DNA from: Candidatus Helarchaeota archaeon | GTDB lineage: Archaea; Asgardarchaeota; Lokiarchaeia; Helarchaeales; HEL-GB-A | Assembly: GCA_016840125.1 (NCBI GenBank) | Contig: JAEOSY010000087.1 | Coordinates: 1-35,138, forward strand | Direction: 5' to 3' | Length of the DNA: 35,138 bases | Part shown: positions 22,628 through 30,832 of the stretch, in pieces | Layout of the letters: every line of letters begins with the position of its first letter | Position numbering within the stretch: the stretch's first letter is position 1 | Program-made: the position numbers and the translations under genes | Notes under the pieces: generated by a model | The model's input: the letters and a program-made list of their open reading frames with translations, nothing else | Database searches by the model: none | What the model was told of the DNA's origin: nothing

Positions 22628-24049
22628 TTAGCCTCGTCGAGGCTCAGCATCCTCATCACCCCAGCTCACTTTCTTGCACGGGGGTGGAGGGGGTGGTTCA
22701 GGTGTTGGTTCGATTTCTTCTCCAGGTAGTGGCATATGAGTATCTGGTACCGCTAACTCTGCGGAGGGGTCGCCTTCAATGTCGTATTCATTGTTAGTAT
22801 ATTGGACATCGATACAATGGGACCAATCGTAATCCTCGGGTGAATTGTTATGCCATAATCCTAATAAGCAATCCCGAACGTCTCCGTATTTTGCAGTTAA
22901 ATAGGCACCATCGACATGTAGCCCCTGTGCTTCTGCCCCTTGGCTGATAAAATTACGAATTTCAACAACCGAATTTTGAAACGATACAAGATTTAGCCCA
23001 AGCCAAGTTACATATTGACTTGCTTGATGACCAGTAGTATTATCAAGAACGCAAAATCGGAGGTGGGCTGAACTATTGTTCATAATCACAATACCTCCAA
23101 TGAAATTATCAGTTAAAATGAAATGTTCCATTAGTAATTTTGCGCCACCAGCAACTTCTACGGTGCCGATCCGTAATTCATTATTATATCGCTGCTCAAT
23201 CGCTTGTAGATCAAGAGTATTTGAGCCTATCCATACGTTTCGAACTTCTGCTATCGTACCTTCTCCTTTAAGGAGAAGCGCGCGTCCCTGATTCTCAATT
23301 AGAAAAAAGTTATTAAGACTTGCTTCTGTACCATTCGAGAGATGGATTGCTGTGCCGGTTTCTAGGTCAAAAGCTACATTAGTAGTCCCCATCACAGAAC
23401 AATATTCTAATACCAAGGATCCACCAGTTTGTCGAATCCCATAGCCCGTTGCATCTCGAATGTGGATATTACTCATAGTCAAATGCTGATTTGAATTTTC
23501 AATAGAACCCCTTAAAGTAACATTATCACCGATTAAATTGGTTCGCCGAGTAATTTCTAGATTTTCGACATATTCACCACTTGATATATTTAGATAGATT
23601 GCAAGATCACCGTACTCTGCGGCATGCTCCAAAGCCTGAGTGATTGTCGAGAAGGGTTGTTCTTGACTTCCATCTCCTCCAGCAGAGGCATTAGCTGAAA
23701 CGTAGTATCTCTGGATTCTTTTGCGAGGACGTCTGCTTCTAATCTCAAATTGGAGTCTTGGTTTAGCTGATAAGATATTTGAATATTTACTCTGCAAAAT
23801 TCTAAAACTTTTATTCAGTTTATTGTAAATCTGGTCAGAGGTTTTTTTAATTCTGGCTCTATCCTTTACTTGACCCAAAAACTTTGGGTTCTTAAGCTCT
23901 TTGGAGAGTGAAGTCAGGCCCGTTAGAGATTTGGTATCCGTTTTAACTGCAATTCTTCGTGGAATTTTAGCTTGTACTCTCTTATCAATTTTAACCCTTA
24001 CACCTTTCTTTTCAGCGTCTTTTCTATATTGAATGCCATCAAATCTCAT
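22628..24049 (-). CDS. Right-handed beta-helix repeat protein (DUF1565/pectate-lyase-like fold)
   Basis: 473 residues. Residues 1-112 are Lys/Arg-rich and mostly helical. From about 115, YYVSANASAGGDGSQEQPF (the DUF1565 opening) and STITQALEHA begin a right-handed parallel beta-helix that continues in about 20-25-residue rungs to residue 430 (rungs such as GTGYGIRQTGGSLVLEYC and NNSSAHLRFCVLDNTTG). The C-terminus is proline-rich (EPTPEPPPPPPC) followed by DEDAEPRRG. No signal peptide or membrane helix is visible, which is odd for this usually extracellular fold. A polysaccharide-acting or scaffold role is possible. AGGTG precedes the ATG. Confidence 0.7.
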   Translation of the reverse strand: MRFDGIQYRKDAEKKGVRVKIDKRVQAKIPRRIAVKTDTKSLTGLTSLSKELKNPKFLGQVKDRARIKKTSDQIYNKLNKSFRILQSKYSNILSAKPRLQFEIRSRRPRKRIQRYYVSANASAGGDGSQEQPFSTITQALEHAAEYGDLAIYLNISSGEYVENLEITRRTNLIGDNVTLRGSIENSNQHLTMSNIHIRDATGYGIRQTGGSLVLEYCSVMGTTNVAFDLETGTAIHLSNGTEASLNNFFLIENQGRALLLKGEGTIAEVRNVWIGSNTLDLQAIEQRYNNELRIGTVEVAGGAKLLMEHFILTDNFIGGIVIMNNSSAHLRFCVLDNTTGHQASQYVTWLGLNLVSFQNSVVEIRNFISQGAEAQGLHVDGAYLTAKYGDVRDCLLGLWHNNSPEDYDWSHCIDVQYTNNEYDIEGDPSAELAVPDTHMPLPGEEIEPTPEPPPPPPCKKVSWGDEDAEPRRG

Positions 24050-24137
24050 CTTCTACACCTAATTCTTTTATAAATTCTTTAACTCTTTTTTTATTTTATA
24101 TTGAAAATCACTGTATATAGATTTATTCTAAGTTATT

Positions 24138-25217
24138 TTACCGCCAATCTAAATAAATAGAGTTAACTTTAGGGATCTTATGACCTTTTAGTTTAACTCC
24201 CATAATTTCAAGATCTTTTGGAAATAGAATAAATCGTGATTTCTTGAAGGGGGTGGCATCAAAATAGGGAATTAAAGGCATTTGAAGTCCGCTCCAACCT
24301 TGCTCTTTCGCGATTATACACAGCATTGCAGCCATATTAGACGCTTCCACAACATCTAAATTATAGAGATGAATAAGGTCAATCCATCCCATATCCACCA
24401 CATTTCCGAAACCCGACATTTTGAACGGCCAAGCACTAATAAAGGCATCTGGGGTTCCATCCTTACTCTCATGTACAACTGTTTGAATGTAGGGAAGTTT
24501 CAGAAACCATTCTAAATCCTCCTTCGCTCTCACAATGGACATTTCATTCCGTTCCTCAAAGTCCTTGGTGAGTTCATACAATTTAGGAATATCACCCTCT
24601 TCCAGAAGTCTTACACTCTCAGAAGTGACTTTATTAAGGCGAGTTTTAAATTTTAAATATAGTTTTTCATACCACTTCAGCTTGATCGTTTTGGAAACTG
24701 CTCCGACATTTAAGATTCGCGCAATAAATCGTTTTATTAAATATATCTGTTTTAAATCATCGCCCAAAACTTTTATTGCAGTTGTCTTACCATGGTGCTC
24801 AGGCTCAAAGAACAATATACCGCCATCATAGTTCAATTCCCGCCCTAATTCTAGAATTTTGAATCCCATAGCAGTCGCCAAGCCTTTACCCTGATGATCA
24901 ACATGGACTGAAATCCAGGCAGGAATGCCATAATTGTATATATTTCCATCTGGAAACTTTATCCTGCGTGGTACTGCACCCACGAAGGCAACGATTTTAT
25001 TAGATTCTAAATGGCGGACTCTAATGAAAAGGTCCCGTTTAATGATAGGCGACCCAAACATGATTTCAAAGGTTTGCGGGGTAAAAGATATTGTGCCCCC
25101 TTCAGTGCTGAAACTTTCCGTGAAGACTTGATTAATCAATTCCGTACACGCTGAAAAATCACCTGATTTCAAGGTGAAATGTTCCAATTGATACCCTTCG
25201 GGCACTTCATAACTCAT
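24138..25217 (-). CDS. GNAT-family acyltransferase, possibly tandem GNAT
   Basis: 359 residues. The first domain has the acetyl-CoA motif: VHVDHQGKGLATAMGFK, with Gln109-Gly110-Lys111-Gly112-Leu113-Ala114 as the QxxGxA loop, preceded by a typical FVGAVPRRIKF strand. The second half (about 200-355, ESVRLLEEGDIPKLYELT opening) looks like a second, more degenerate GNAT fold without the QxxGxA loop, as in several double-GNAT enzymes. No substrate can be inferred. AGGGAG precedes the ATG. The gene is divergent from the small 25.3 kb gene. Confidence 0.75.
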   Translation of the reverse strand: MSYEVPEGYQLEHFTLKSGDFSACTELINQVFTESFSTEGGTISFTPQTFEIMFGSPIIKRDLFIRVRHLESNKIVAFVGAVPRRIKFPDGNIYNYGIPAWISVHVDHQGKGLATAMGFKILELGRELNYDGGILFFEPEHHGKTTAIKVLGDDLKQIYLIKRFIARILNVGAVSKTIKLKWYEKLYLKFKTRLNKVTSESVRLLEEGDIPKLYELTKDFEERNEMSIVRAKEDLEWFLKLPYIQTVVHESKDGTPDAFISAWPFKMSGFGNVVDMGWIDLIHLYNLDVVEASNMAAMLCIIAKEQGWSGLQMPLIPYFDATPFKKSRFILFPKDLEIMGVKLKGHKIPKVNSIYLDWR

Positions 25218-25338
25218 TTTCTTACTCCCTAAAGTGATTAATTTAACATATAGAACAATGGTATTTTTTAAAATCTTTGACTAGTGATCAATTTTTATTT
25301 TGGTTCGAGATAAATTAGATGCGAGAGTAGTGAATGAT

Positions 25339-25578
25339 ATGCCAAAAAGAAAAATGGTCAGAAAGAAGGATATTTTCATAAAGGCGAGACTTCTTTCAGA
25401 AGGCGTGTTCATCGAAAACCTTCCTGAGGAGTTCTCGCCCGGGCTTAGTGAGTTATCGAGGAAGGAGCGAATAGGTGATCTCAGTGAGATCAAATTACCA
25501 AAAAAGCTCGAGCCTAGTGATGTAGATAATTTTATGGAGTTGACATATCAATCATCTATATCTAATTCAGTCAATTAG
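25339..25578 (+). CDS. Small protein, unknown
   Basis: About 79 residues from an ATG (MPKRKMVRKKDIFIKARLLS), with a basic N-terminus and an acidic middle; the TTG at 25300 would add 13 residues but is less likely. Segments such as FIENLPEEFSPGLSELSRK suggest a short helix-turn-helix or loop fold. Followed 48 bases later by the first serine-hydrolase gene, with a hairpin between them. I do not recognise a family. Confidence 0.45.
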   Translation: MPKRKMVRKKDIFIKARLLSEGVFIENLPEEFSPGLSELSRKERIGDLSEIKLPKKLEPSDVDNFMELTYQSSISNSVN

Positions 25579-25581
25579 CTG

Positions 25582-25601
25582 ATTCAGTCAAAAAACTGAA
25601 T
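25582..25601 (+). terminator. Hairpin plus T-run
   Basis: ATTCAGT (25582-25588) pairs perfectly with ACTGAAT (25595-25601) around a CAAAAA loop, and a run of T follows. It would end transcription of the small upstream gene, or form a leader structure for the hydrolase gene at 25627. Confidence 0.45.
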
Positions 25602-25626
25602 TTTTCAAATGAGGACGTGACCTATT

Positions 25627-26811
25627 ATGTCAAATTCGATTGAGATACACGGCTTTTGTGACGAACGGTTTGAAACCGTAAAGAAACTCTTTGCAGAAAA
25701 TTTTGAATCTGGATTGGATATTGGAGCCTCGCTTGCCGCAACCCTTAATGGCAAGTTCGTTATTGATCTCTGGGCGGGATATAAGGATGCGGCCAAAACA
25801 CAATTGTGGGAAGAGGATACTATCGTAAATGTATATTCCACAACTAAGGTGATGGCTGCGATTTGCACGCTCATGTTAGTTGATCGCGGACAGTTGGACC
25901 TCGATACTCCCGTGGCCAAGTATTGGCCTGAATTTGCTCAAAATGGCAAGCAGGATATCCCCGTTCGCTATCTCCTCAGTCACACCGCTGGACTGCCGGG
26001 ATTCAAAAAACAATTCGCCCTTCAAGGGCTCTATGACTGGGACTTCTGTGCTTCTGATATTGCAGAGCAAAAACCTTGGTGGGAACCCGGAACCAAAAGC
26101 GGATACCACATGATAACGTTTGGATTTCTCCTGGGAGAACTAGTTCGGCGAACTACAGGAAAGACAATAGGGCAATTCTTCCAAGAAGAAATTGCCAAAC
26201 CACTAAAGGCAGATTTTTACATTGGTTTGCCCGAGGAGCACGATAGACGGGTTGCCGACTTGATTCCACCAAAGTTGTCACTGCTTTTTAAGATAGTAAC
26301 CTCAAAAGTCTTTCGGAAATTACTTGCTTGGCATCCTTTAGTCCAAGTCGTAAGTAAGCCCAAACAATCAAGCGTAAAAGATTTTGTTGCTGAATCCAAA
26401 ACACGGGCTTGGCGCGCCGCTGAAATTCCCTCTTCAAATGGGCACGGGAATGCCCGATCCCTTGCGCGAGTCGGGGCGGCAATTGCCTGCGGAGGAGAAT
26501 TGGAGGGAGTGCGCTTACTTTCAGAATCGACCATCAAGAAAGCTTTAGAGGAGCAGGCATCTGGAAAGGATTACGTCCTGAGAGCTCCCCTCCGTTTTGG
26601 CTTAGGTTTTGGACTTCCGAGCGAGAGTAGACCACTTCCCAATCCGAGGACTTTATATTGGGGTGGAATGGGGGGATCAATTGCGGTAATGGATTTGGAT
26701 GCCAAAGTCAGCTTTGGTTATGCGATGAATAAAATGCTTATAGGAGCAGAAGAGGATCTACGGCAGGAGAGGTTTCTTGATACGCTCTATGAAGCCCTAA
26801 AAGAGATATAA
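25627..26811 (+). CDS. Serine hydrolase, class C beta-lactamase/esterase (EstB) fold, copy 1
   Basis: 394 residues. S-x-x-K is Ser71-Thr-Thr-Lys74 (NVYSTTKVMAA), the Tyr is in KSGYHMITFG (Tyr160), and the third motif is WGGMGGSIAV. SHTAGLPG (119-125) is the EstB/LACTB-type loop. No signal peptide is present, so the enzyme is cytoplasmic; relatives are esterases, D-aminopeptidases or LACTB-like proteases rather than true penicillinases. It is a close paralogue of the gene at 28.2 kb, from which it is separated by a 7TM/longin-like gene. GAGG is ten bases before the ATG. Confidence 0.9.
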   Translation: MSNSIEIHGFCDERFETVKKLFAENFESGLDIGASLAATLNGKFVIDLWAGYKDAAKTQLWEEDTIVNVYSTTKVMAAICTLMLVDRGQLDLDTPVAKYWPEFAQNGKQDIPVRYLLSHTAGLPGFKKQFALQGLYDWDFCASDIAEQKPWWEPGTKSGYHMITFGFLLGELVRRTTGKTIGQFFQEEIAKPLKADFYIGLPEEHDRRVADLIPPKLSLLFKIVTSKVFRKLLAWHPLVQVVSKPKQSSVKDFVAESKTRAWRAAEIPSSNGHGNARSLARVGAAIACGGELEGVRLLSESTIKKALEEQASGKDYVLRAPLRFGLGFGLPSESRPLPNPRTLYWGGMGGSIAVMDLDAKVSFGYAMNKMLIGAEEDLRQERFLDTLYEALKEI

Positions 26812-27030
26812 ACAATTCCAATATTTTTGTTCTTTATTTATTTAATTACCAGCCATTTCTTCAAAGCCTTTCTGCATTTATCTTACAAGTATTACTCAAT
26901 TTTTAAACAACAAGAAATAAAAACGCTTTATACGTCTAAATAAAATAGTTATTGAGAATAATGGGAAATGGAATTTATGGGATCAGCAAAGTAATAAACA
27001 GAGATCAAAGAATTAAAACCAAAATGGAAC

Positions 27031-28173
27031 GTGAATAGTGACTTGGATTACTTTTACATAGCTATAACATACGTTCAGGTAATAATTGGACTAGTGATGA
27101 CTACGCTACTTGTAAGGACGTATTTAAAGAGCCACTATCACCCCACAGCACTGCTGGGAATGTTTTTTGGAACATTCACCATAGCATTTATTTTCATAAT
27201 TCCAACCTTCTGGCTTCCGGGTGATACGATAATTGATTCTGCGATACCATGGTTTCTTTTTGATGCCTCTGTAGTTTGTTTTTTCCTCATGTTTGCCTTT
27301 TTAATAATGGCATTTGAAGGGATGAAAGGGCAAATTCTGTCCCCAATTTCGACTTTGTTCATAGCATTAACAGCAGTCGCAATTAGTCTACATATTACTG
27401 TCTTGACATTAGAACCAACCTATAGTGGTAATGTAGGGGAAAAACAGTGGTGGGGAAATGTTTCAGAGGAATTTTATATTTTGTTTGTAGTATTTGTACT
27501 CACGGCTGTTATTATTGTCTTATTCAGATTGATCCAGTTTATCAGGTATGAAAGCCCTGAGCGGGAGAAAAAAATGACTATAATAGCCTTAACTGGATTT
27601 CTAGCAACTATCATTGGCGGAGTAGGAATTTTGCTTCTTGAGATTCTGAATATGGATTATCTATTTGTTCTTATTGGAACGATTTTGTTAGCCATAATCT
27701 ATCTCAAACACCCCCACAGCTTCTTTTTGTCCCATACAAAAATAAATGCAATAATGGTAATCAACACTTCAAATAAAATTCCAATGCTAATTATAGGAGA
27801 GCATAAAAAAGAAGAGAAAGGTTCGAGTCTTGCTCTTGCTGCGGCGGGTTTAGGAGGGATAACTTTACTTTTACAGGAGATTTTAGGCTCGAAACGCCCT
27901 CCGACGCGTCTTTATCATAAGGATAAGGGGATTTTATTACATCATGATTTTAAATATGGTGTTTCAGGTGTTATAGTTGCTGATCAAGTCAATGACGTAC
28001 TCCGCAGTCCTTTAAAATATGCCTTAAAGCAATTTGCAAAAAGATATGAGACAGAATTAGCTGACTGGGTCGGCGAAGTGGGTGTCTTCCAATCCTTTGA
28101 GAAGGACCTACGAAAAATCTTTAAGTTCGCGCTGGTGGAAGTTACTGAACCAGAAGTTCATCAAGAGTCATGA
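27031..28173 (+). CDS. Seven-pass membrane protein with C-terminal longin/roadblock-like domain
   Basis: 380 residues from a GTG; the first internal ATG would cut helix 1. Hydrophobic helices lie at about 8-28, 40-60, 74-95, 103-125, 146-170, 182-203 and 209-226, a histidine-kinase-7TM-like layout. Residues 237-367 are soluble: INAIMVINTSNKIPMLIIG, a central SSLALAAAGLGGITLLLQ helix, GILLHHDFKYGVSGVIVA strands, then RSPLKYALKQFAKRYETELA and a helix ending FEKDLRKIFKF. This strand-helix order is that of a roadblock/longin-type domain and not of a kinase. It may couple a sensed signal to a small GTPase. It lies between two paralogous serine hydrolases on the same strand. The longin-like call is by pattern. 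Confidence 0.55.
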   Translation: MNSDLDYFYIAITYVQVIIGLVMTTLLVRTYLKSHYHPTALLGMFFGTFTIAFIFIIPTFWLPGDTIIDSAIPWFLFDASVVCFFLMFAFLIMAFEGMKGQILSPISTLFIALTAVAISLHITVLTLEPTYSGNVGEKQWWGNVSEEFYILFVVFVLTAVIIVLFRLIQFIRYESPEREKKMTIIALTGFLATIIGGVGILLLEILNMDYLFVLIGTILLAIIYLKHPHSFFLSHTKINAIMVINTSNKIPMLIIGEHKKEEKGSSLALAAAGLGGITLLLQEILGSKRPPTRLYHKDKGILLHHDFKYGVSGVIVADQVNDVLRSPLKYALKQFAKRYETELADWVGEVGVFQSFEKDLRKIFKFALVEVTEPEVHQES

Positions 28174-28221
28174 TAAAATATAATTTCGATTTGTTAATTC
28201 TTAGGTTAATGGTGAGTTGTT

Positions 28222-29397
28222 ATGTCAAAGGATATTGAGATACATGGTACTTGTGACGAACGGTTTGAAAATGTAAGAGAAGCATTTGCAGAAAACTTTA
28301 GAACAGGTTTAGATGTCGGGGCCTCGCTTGCGGTGACGCTAGAGGGGAAATTTGTTGTTGATCTCTGGGCGGGCTACGCCGATGCGGCTAGAACACGTCC
28401 ATGGGAACAAGACACCATCGTTAATGTTTTCTCATCTACAAAAGTTATGACTGCAATCTGTACATTGATGTTAGTAGACCGCGGACTTCTTGACCTCGAT
28501 ACGCCTGTGGCAGAGTATTGGCCTGAATTCGCTCAAGAAGGGAAAGAAAAATTACCGGTTCGCTACCTTCTGAGCCATAGTTCAGGACTTCCGGGCTGGA
28601 ATGACCGGTTTCCAATTGAAAAACTCTACGACTGGGAGTATTGTGTGAATAAGCTTGCCAGTCAAAAGCCATGGTGGGAACCAGGAACCAAGAGCGGCTA
28701 TCATGCGATCACCTTTGGCTACCTTCTAGGGGAGTTAGTACGCCGTATTACAGGCAAGTCAATTGGTACCTTCTTCCAGGAGGAAGTCGCTAAACCGTTG
28801 AATGCGGATTTCCATATTGGGCTGTCCGAAGAACATGATACCCGTGTCGCAACACTGATTCCGCCTAAATTAAGGCTGCTATACAGATTTTTTGGTAATC
28901 GGCTCTTTCGAAAATTGTTATTTTTTCATCCCGCAATCAAAGTTCTAACCAAACCAGATCTGGTTAAGGTTGTGGATGAGACCACTACTCGAGCGTGGCG
29001 TGCAGCTGAAATACCTGCTGCGAATGGACATGGTAATGCGCGATCCATGGCGCGTGTAGCTGCTGTGGTAGCGTGTGGTGGTGAGCTAGATGGAGTGTAC
29101 CTACTTTCTGCAGCCACTCTTGAGAAAGCTCTAGAAACCCAAATTGAGAGTAAAGATTTAGTCCTCAGAACTCTGATTCGTTTTGGATTGGGATTCGGAC
29201 TCCCAAACGAAGTATTGAAATTCCCTAGTCCGCGCACTTTATTCTGGGGAGGGTTCGGAGGTTCGGTTATTGTGATGGATCTTGATAAGAAAGTTAGCGC
29301 AGCCTTCGCCATGAATAAGATGACTCCATCAGTTTTGCTGGATCCTCGCAAGGAGCGCCTTCTTAATACCTTGTATGAAACGTACGAAAAAATTTAA
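28222..29397 (+). CDS. Serine hydrolase, class C beta-lactamase/esterase (EstB) fold, copy 2
   Basis: 391 residues. Ser71-Ser-Thr-Lys74 (NVFSSTKVMTA), Tyr160 in KSGYHAITFG and WGGFGGSVIV form the active-site set; SHSSGLPGW matches the family loop. It aligns with copy 1 across the whole length (for example CDERFENVREAFAENFRTGL against CDERFETVKKLFAENFESGL), so they arose by duplication. GGTGAG lies a few bases before the ATG. Like copy 1 it has no signal peptide. Substrate unknown. Confidence 0.9.
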   Translation: MSKDIEIHGTCDERFENVREAFAENFRTGLDVGASLAVTLEGKFVVDLWAGYADAARTRPWEQDTIVNVFSSTKVMTAICTLMLVDRGLLDLDTPVAEYWPEFAQEGKEKLPVRYLLSHSSGLPGWNDRFPIEKLYDWEYCVNKLASQKPWWEPGTKSGYHAITFGYLLGELVRRITGKSIGTFFQEEVAKPLNADFHIGLSEEHDTRVATLIPPKLRLLYRFFGNRLFRKLLFFHPAIKVLTKPDLVKVVDETTTRAWRAAEIPAANGHGNARSMARVAAVVACGGELDGVYLLSAATLEKALETQIESKDLVLRTLIRFGLGFGLPNEVLKFPSPRTLFWGGFGGSVIVMDLDKKVSAAFAMNKMTPSVLLDPRKERLLNTLYETYEKI

Positions 29398-29425
29398 GGA
29401 AAAAAAAAAAAGGAATGGAGTGTCA

Positions 29426-30253
29426 TTATTTCCCTTTGAATTTGGGCGGGCGTTTTTCAAGGAAGGCGGTCACACCCTCAACAACATCTTTCGATCGAGA
29501 ATTTACACCAAATGCTAGCTGTTCGAGTTGTAAACCCACATTCAAGGGGACTTGCGTTCCATAATTGATGCATTTCTTTATTACGAAGAGACTATTAGTT
29601 GCTGAATTCCCCAATGCTGTTGCCTTTTCATGGACGAGATCTTCGAACTTATCATCATCCGCTAAATATGCAACAAGGCCGTACTCATGCATCTGTTGGG
29701 CGGTATAATGCTCACCAAATATAACCATTTTCTTGGCTCTCATTACACCAATGCTTCTTGCTAATCTTTGAGTTCCACCATTAGAAGGGAAAATACCGCG
29801 ATGTATTTCAGGCACGCCAAAAACTGACCGTTTCGAGGCAATAACCACATCACAAAGTAATGTTAATTCAAGCCCGCCCCCCAAGGCATAGCCATCCACT
29901 GCGGCAATAATAATCTTGGGAAATGCTTCAATTAAATCATAATATTTATGCCGAACGTACATTGAGTGACACTGATGCACGACATTTCTAAGGTCAATAT
30001 TTGGACTAAAGGGTGCGGCGAGATCAGCACCTGCTGAGAATGCAGGCTTCTTGGTAAACTCTTTCGTTCCGCGGATGACTACACATCGAATTTTAGGATC
30101 TAATTCCATTGGTTCTAATGATTCTGCAAGTTCTTTAAGGGTTAGCGCTTGGAGCGCATTCAATTTGTTAGGACGGTTTATCGAAATTACTGCATAATTT
30201 CCGTCTTCTATGCGTTCTACCTTAATATGTTCAAATTTTTGTTCTTTAGACAT
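29426..30253 (-). CDS. Enoyl-CoA hydratase (crotonase) family, second copy
   Basis: 275 residues. Catalytic Glu129 (GGGLELT) and Glu149 (VPEIHRG) are 20 residues apart; the oxyanion motifs are AFSAGADLAAP and DGYALGGGLEL; IFPSNGGTQRLARSIG follows. It would hydrate an enoyl-CoA in fatty-acid degradation or a related pathway. It is not a close copy of the 19.6 kb crotonase. It is convergent with the hydrolase upstream and divergent from the MaoC gene. AAGG lies a few bases before the ATG. Confidence 0.9.
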   Translation of the reverse strand: MSKEQKFEHIKVERIEDGNYAVISINRPNKLNALQALTLKELAESLEPMELDPKIRCVVIRGTKEFTKKPAFSAGADLAAPFSPNIDLRNVVHQCHSMYVRHKYYDLIEAFPKIIIAAVDGYALGGGLELTLLCDVVIASKRSVFGVPEIHRGIFPSNGGTQRLARSIGVMRAKKMVIFGEHYTAQQMHEYGLVAYLADDDKFEDLVHEKATALGNSATNSLFVIKKCINYGTQVPLNVGLQLEQLAFGVNSRSKDVVEGVTAFLEKRPPKFKGK

Positions 30254-30335
30254 ATTTTCAACCTTAAATTTGTGTATGAAAGTTTTATTAGAATTATATT
30301 CGGCAATTTATAATAAAAAAAGAGCTTGAGCAAAC

Positions 30336-30803
30336 ATGGTAGAAAAAATAAAGTATTCGGAGCTTGAAAATAATATAGGCCATGAATTTGATTGGTCGGA
30401 TTGGGTGGATGTAAGCCAAGATAAAATAAATATGTTCGCCGATGCTACTGGGGATCACCAATGGATCCACGTTGATGTGGACGCAGCAAAGAAAGGCCCC
30501 TTTGGTAGTACAATTGCCCATGGGTATTGGACCCTCTCTATCATTCCTGCAATCTCTGTAAAGGTTCGGATCTACACGGGAATTGGAATGGGAGTTAATT
30601 ACGGTGCTAACAAAATTAGATTTCCGATGCCCGTGCATGTAGGCAAGAGAGTGCGTGCAAAAGCGACGCTTAATGCGGTTAAACTCATTGATAAACCATC
30701 TCCGGGGAAACAGATCGAAGAGACCTTTGAAATTTGGGTCGAAGGTGCCAAGAAACCAGCATGTGTAGCGAATACCATATCTCGTCTGTATCCGATGGGT
30801 TGA
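30336..30803 (+). CDS. MaoC-like (R)-specific enoyl-CoA hydratase
   Basis: 155 residues, a hot-dog fold. The hydratase motif FADATGDHQWIHVD carries Asp40 and His45, then GSTIAHGYWTLSIIP completes the active-site helix. Such enzymes hydrate enoyl-CoA to (R)-3-hydroxyacyl-CoA, opposite in stereochemistry to the crotonases. It lies 29-35 bases before the acyl-CoA synthetase gene on the same strand, which suggests an operon. Start is an ATG with a weak GAG-rich upstream site. Confidence 0.9.
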   Translation: MVEKIKYSELENNIGHEFDWSDWVDVSQDKINMFADATGDHQWIHVDVDAAKKGPFGSTIAHGYWTLSIIPAISVKVRIYTGIGMGVNYGANKIRFPMPVHVGKRVRAKATLNAVKLIDKPSPGKQIEETFEIWVEGAKKPACVANTISRLYPMG

Positions 30804-30832
30804 GAGAAAAATAATCAAATAAGTAAAATTGA

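Noticed and set aside
26961..27038. 25-codon frame ending just inside the 7TM gene
   Set aside because: Very short and overlapping the GTG start of a real gene; nothing supports translation.
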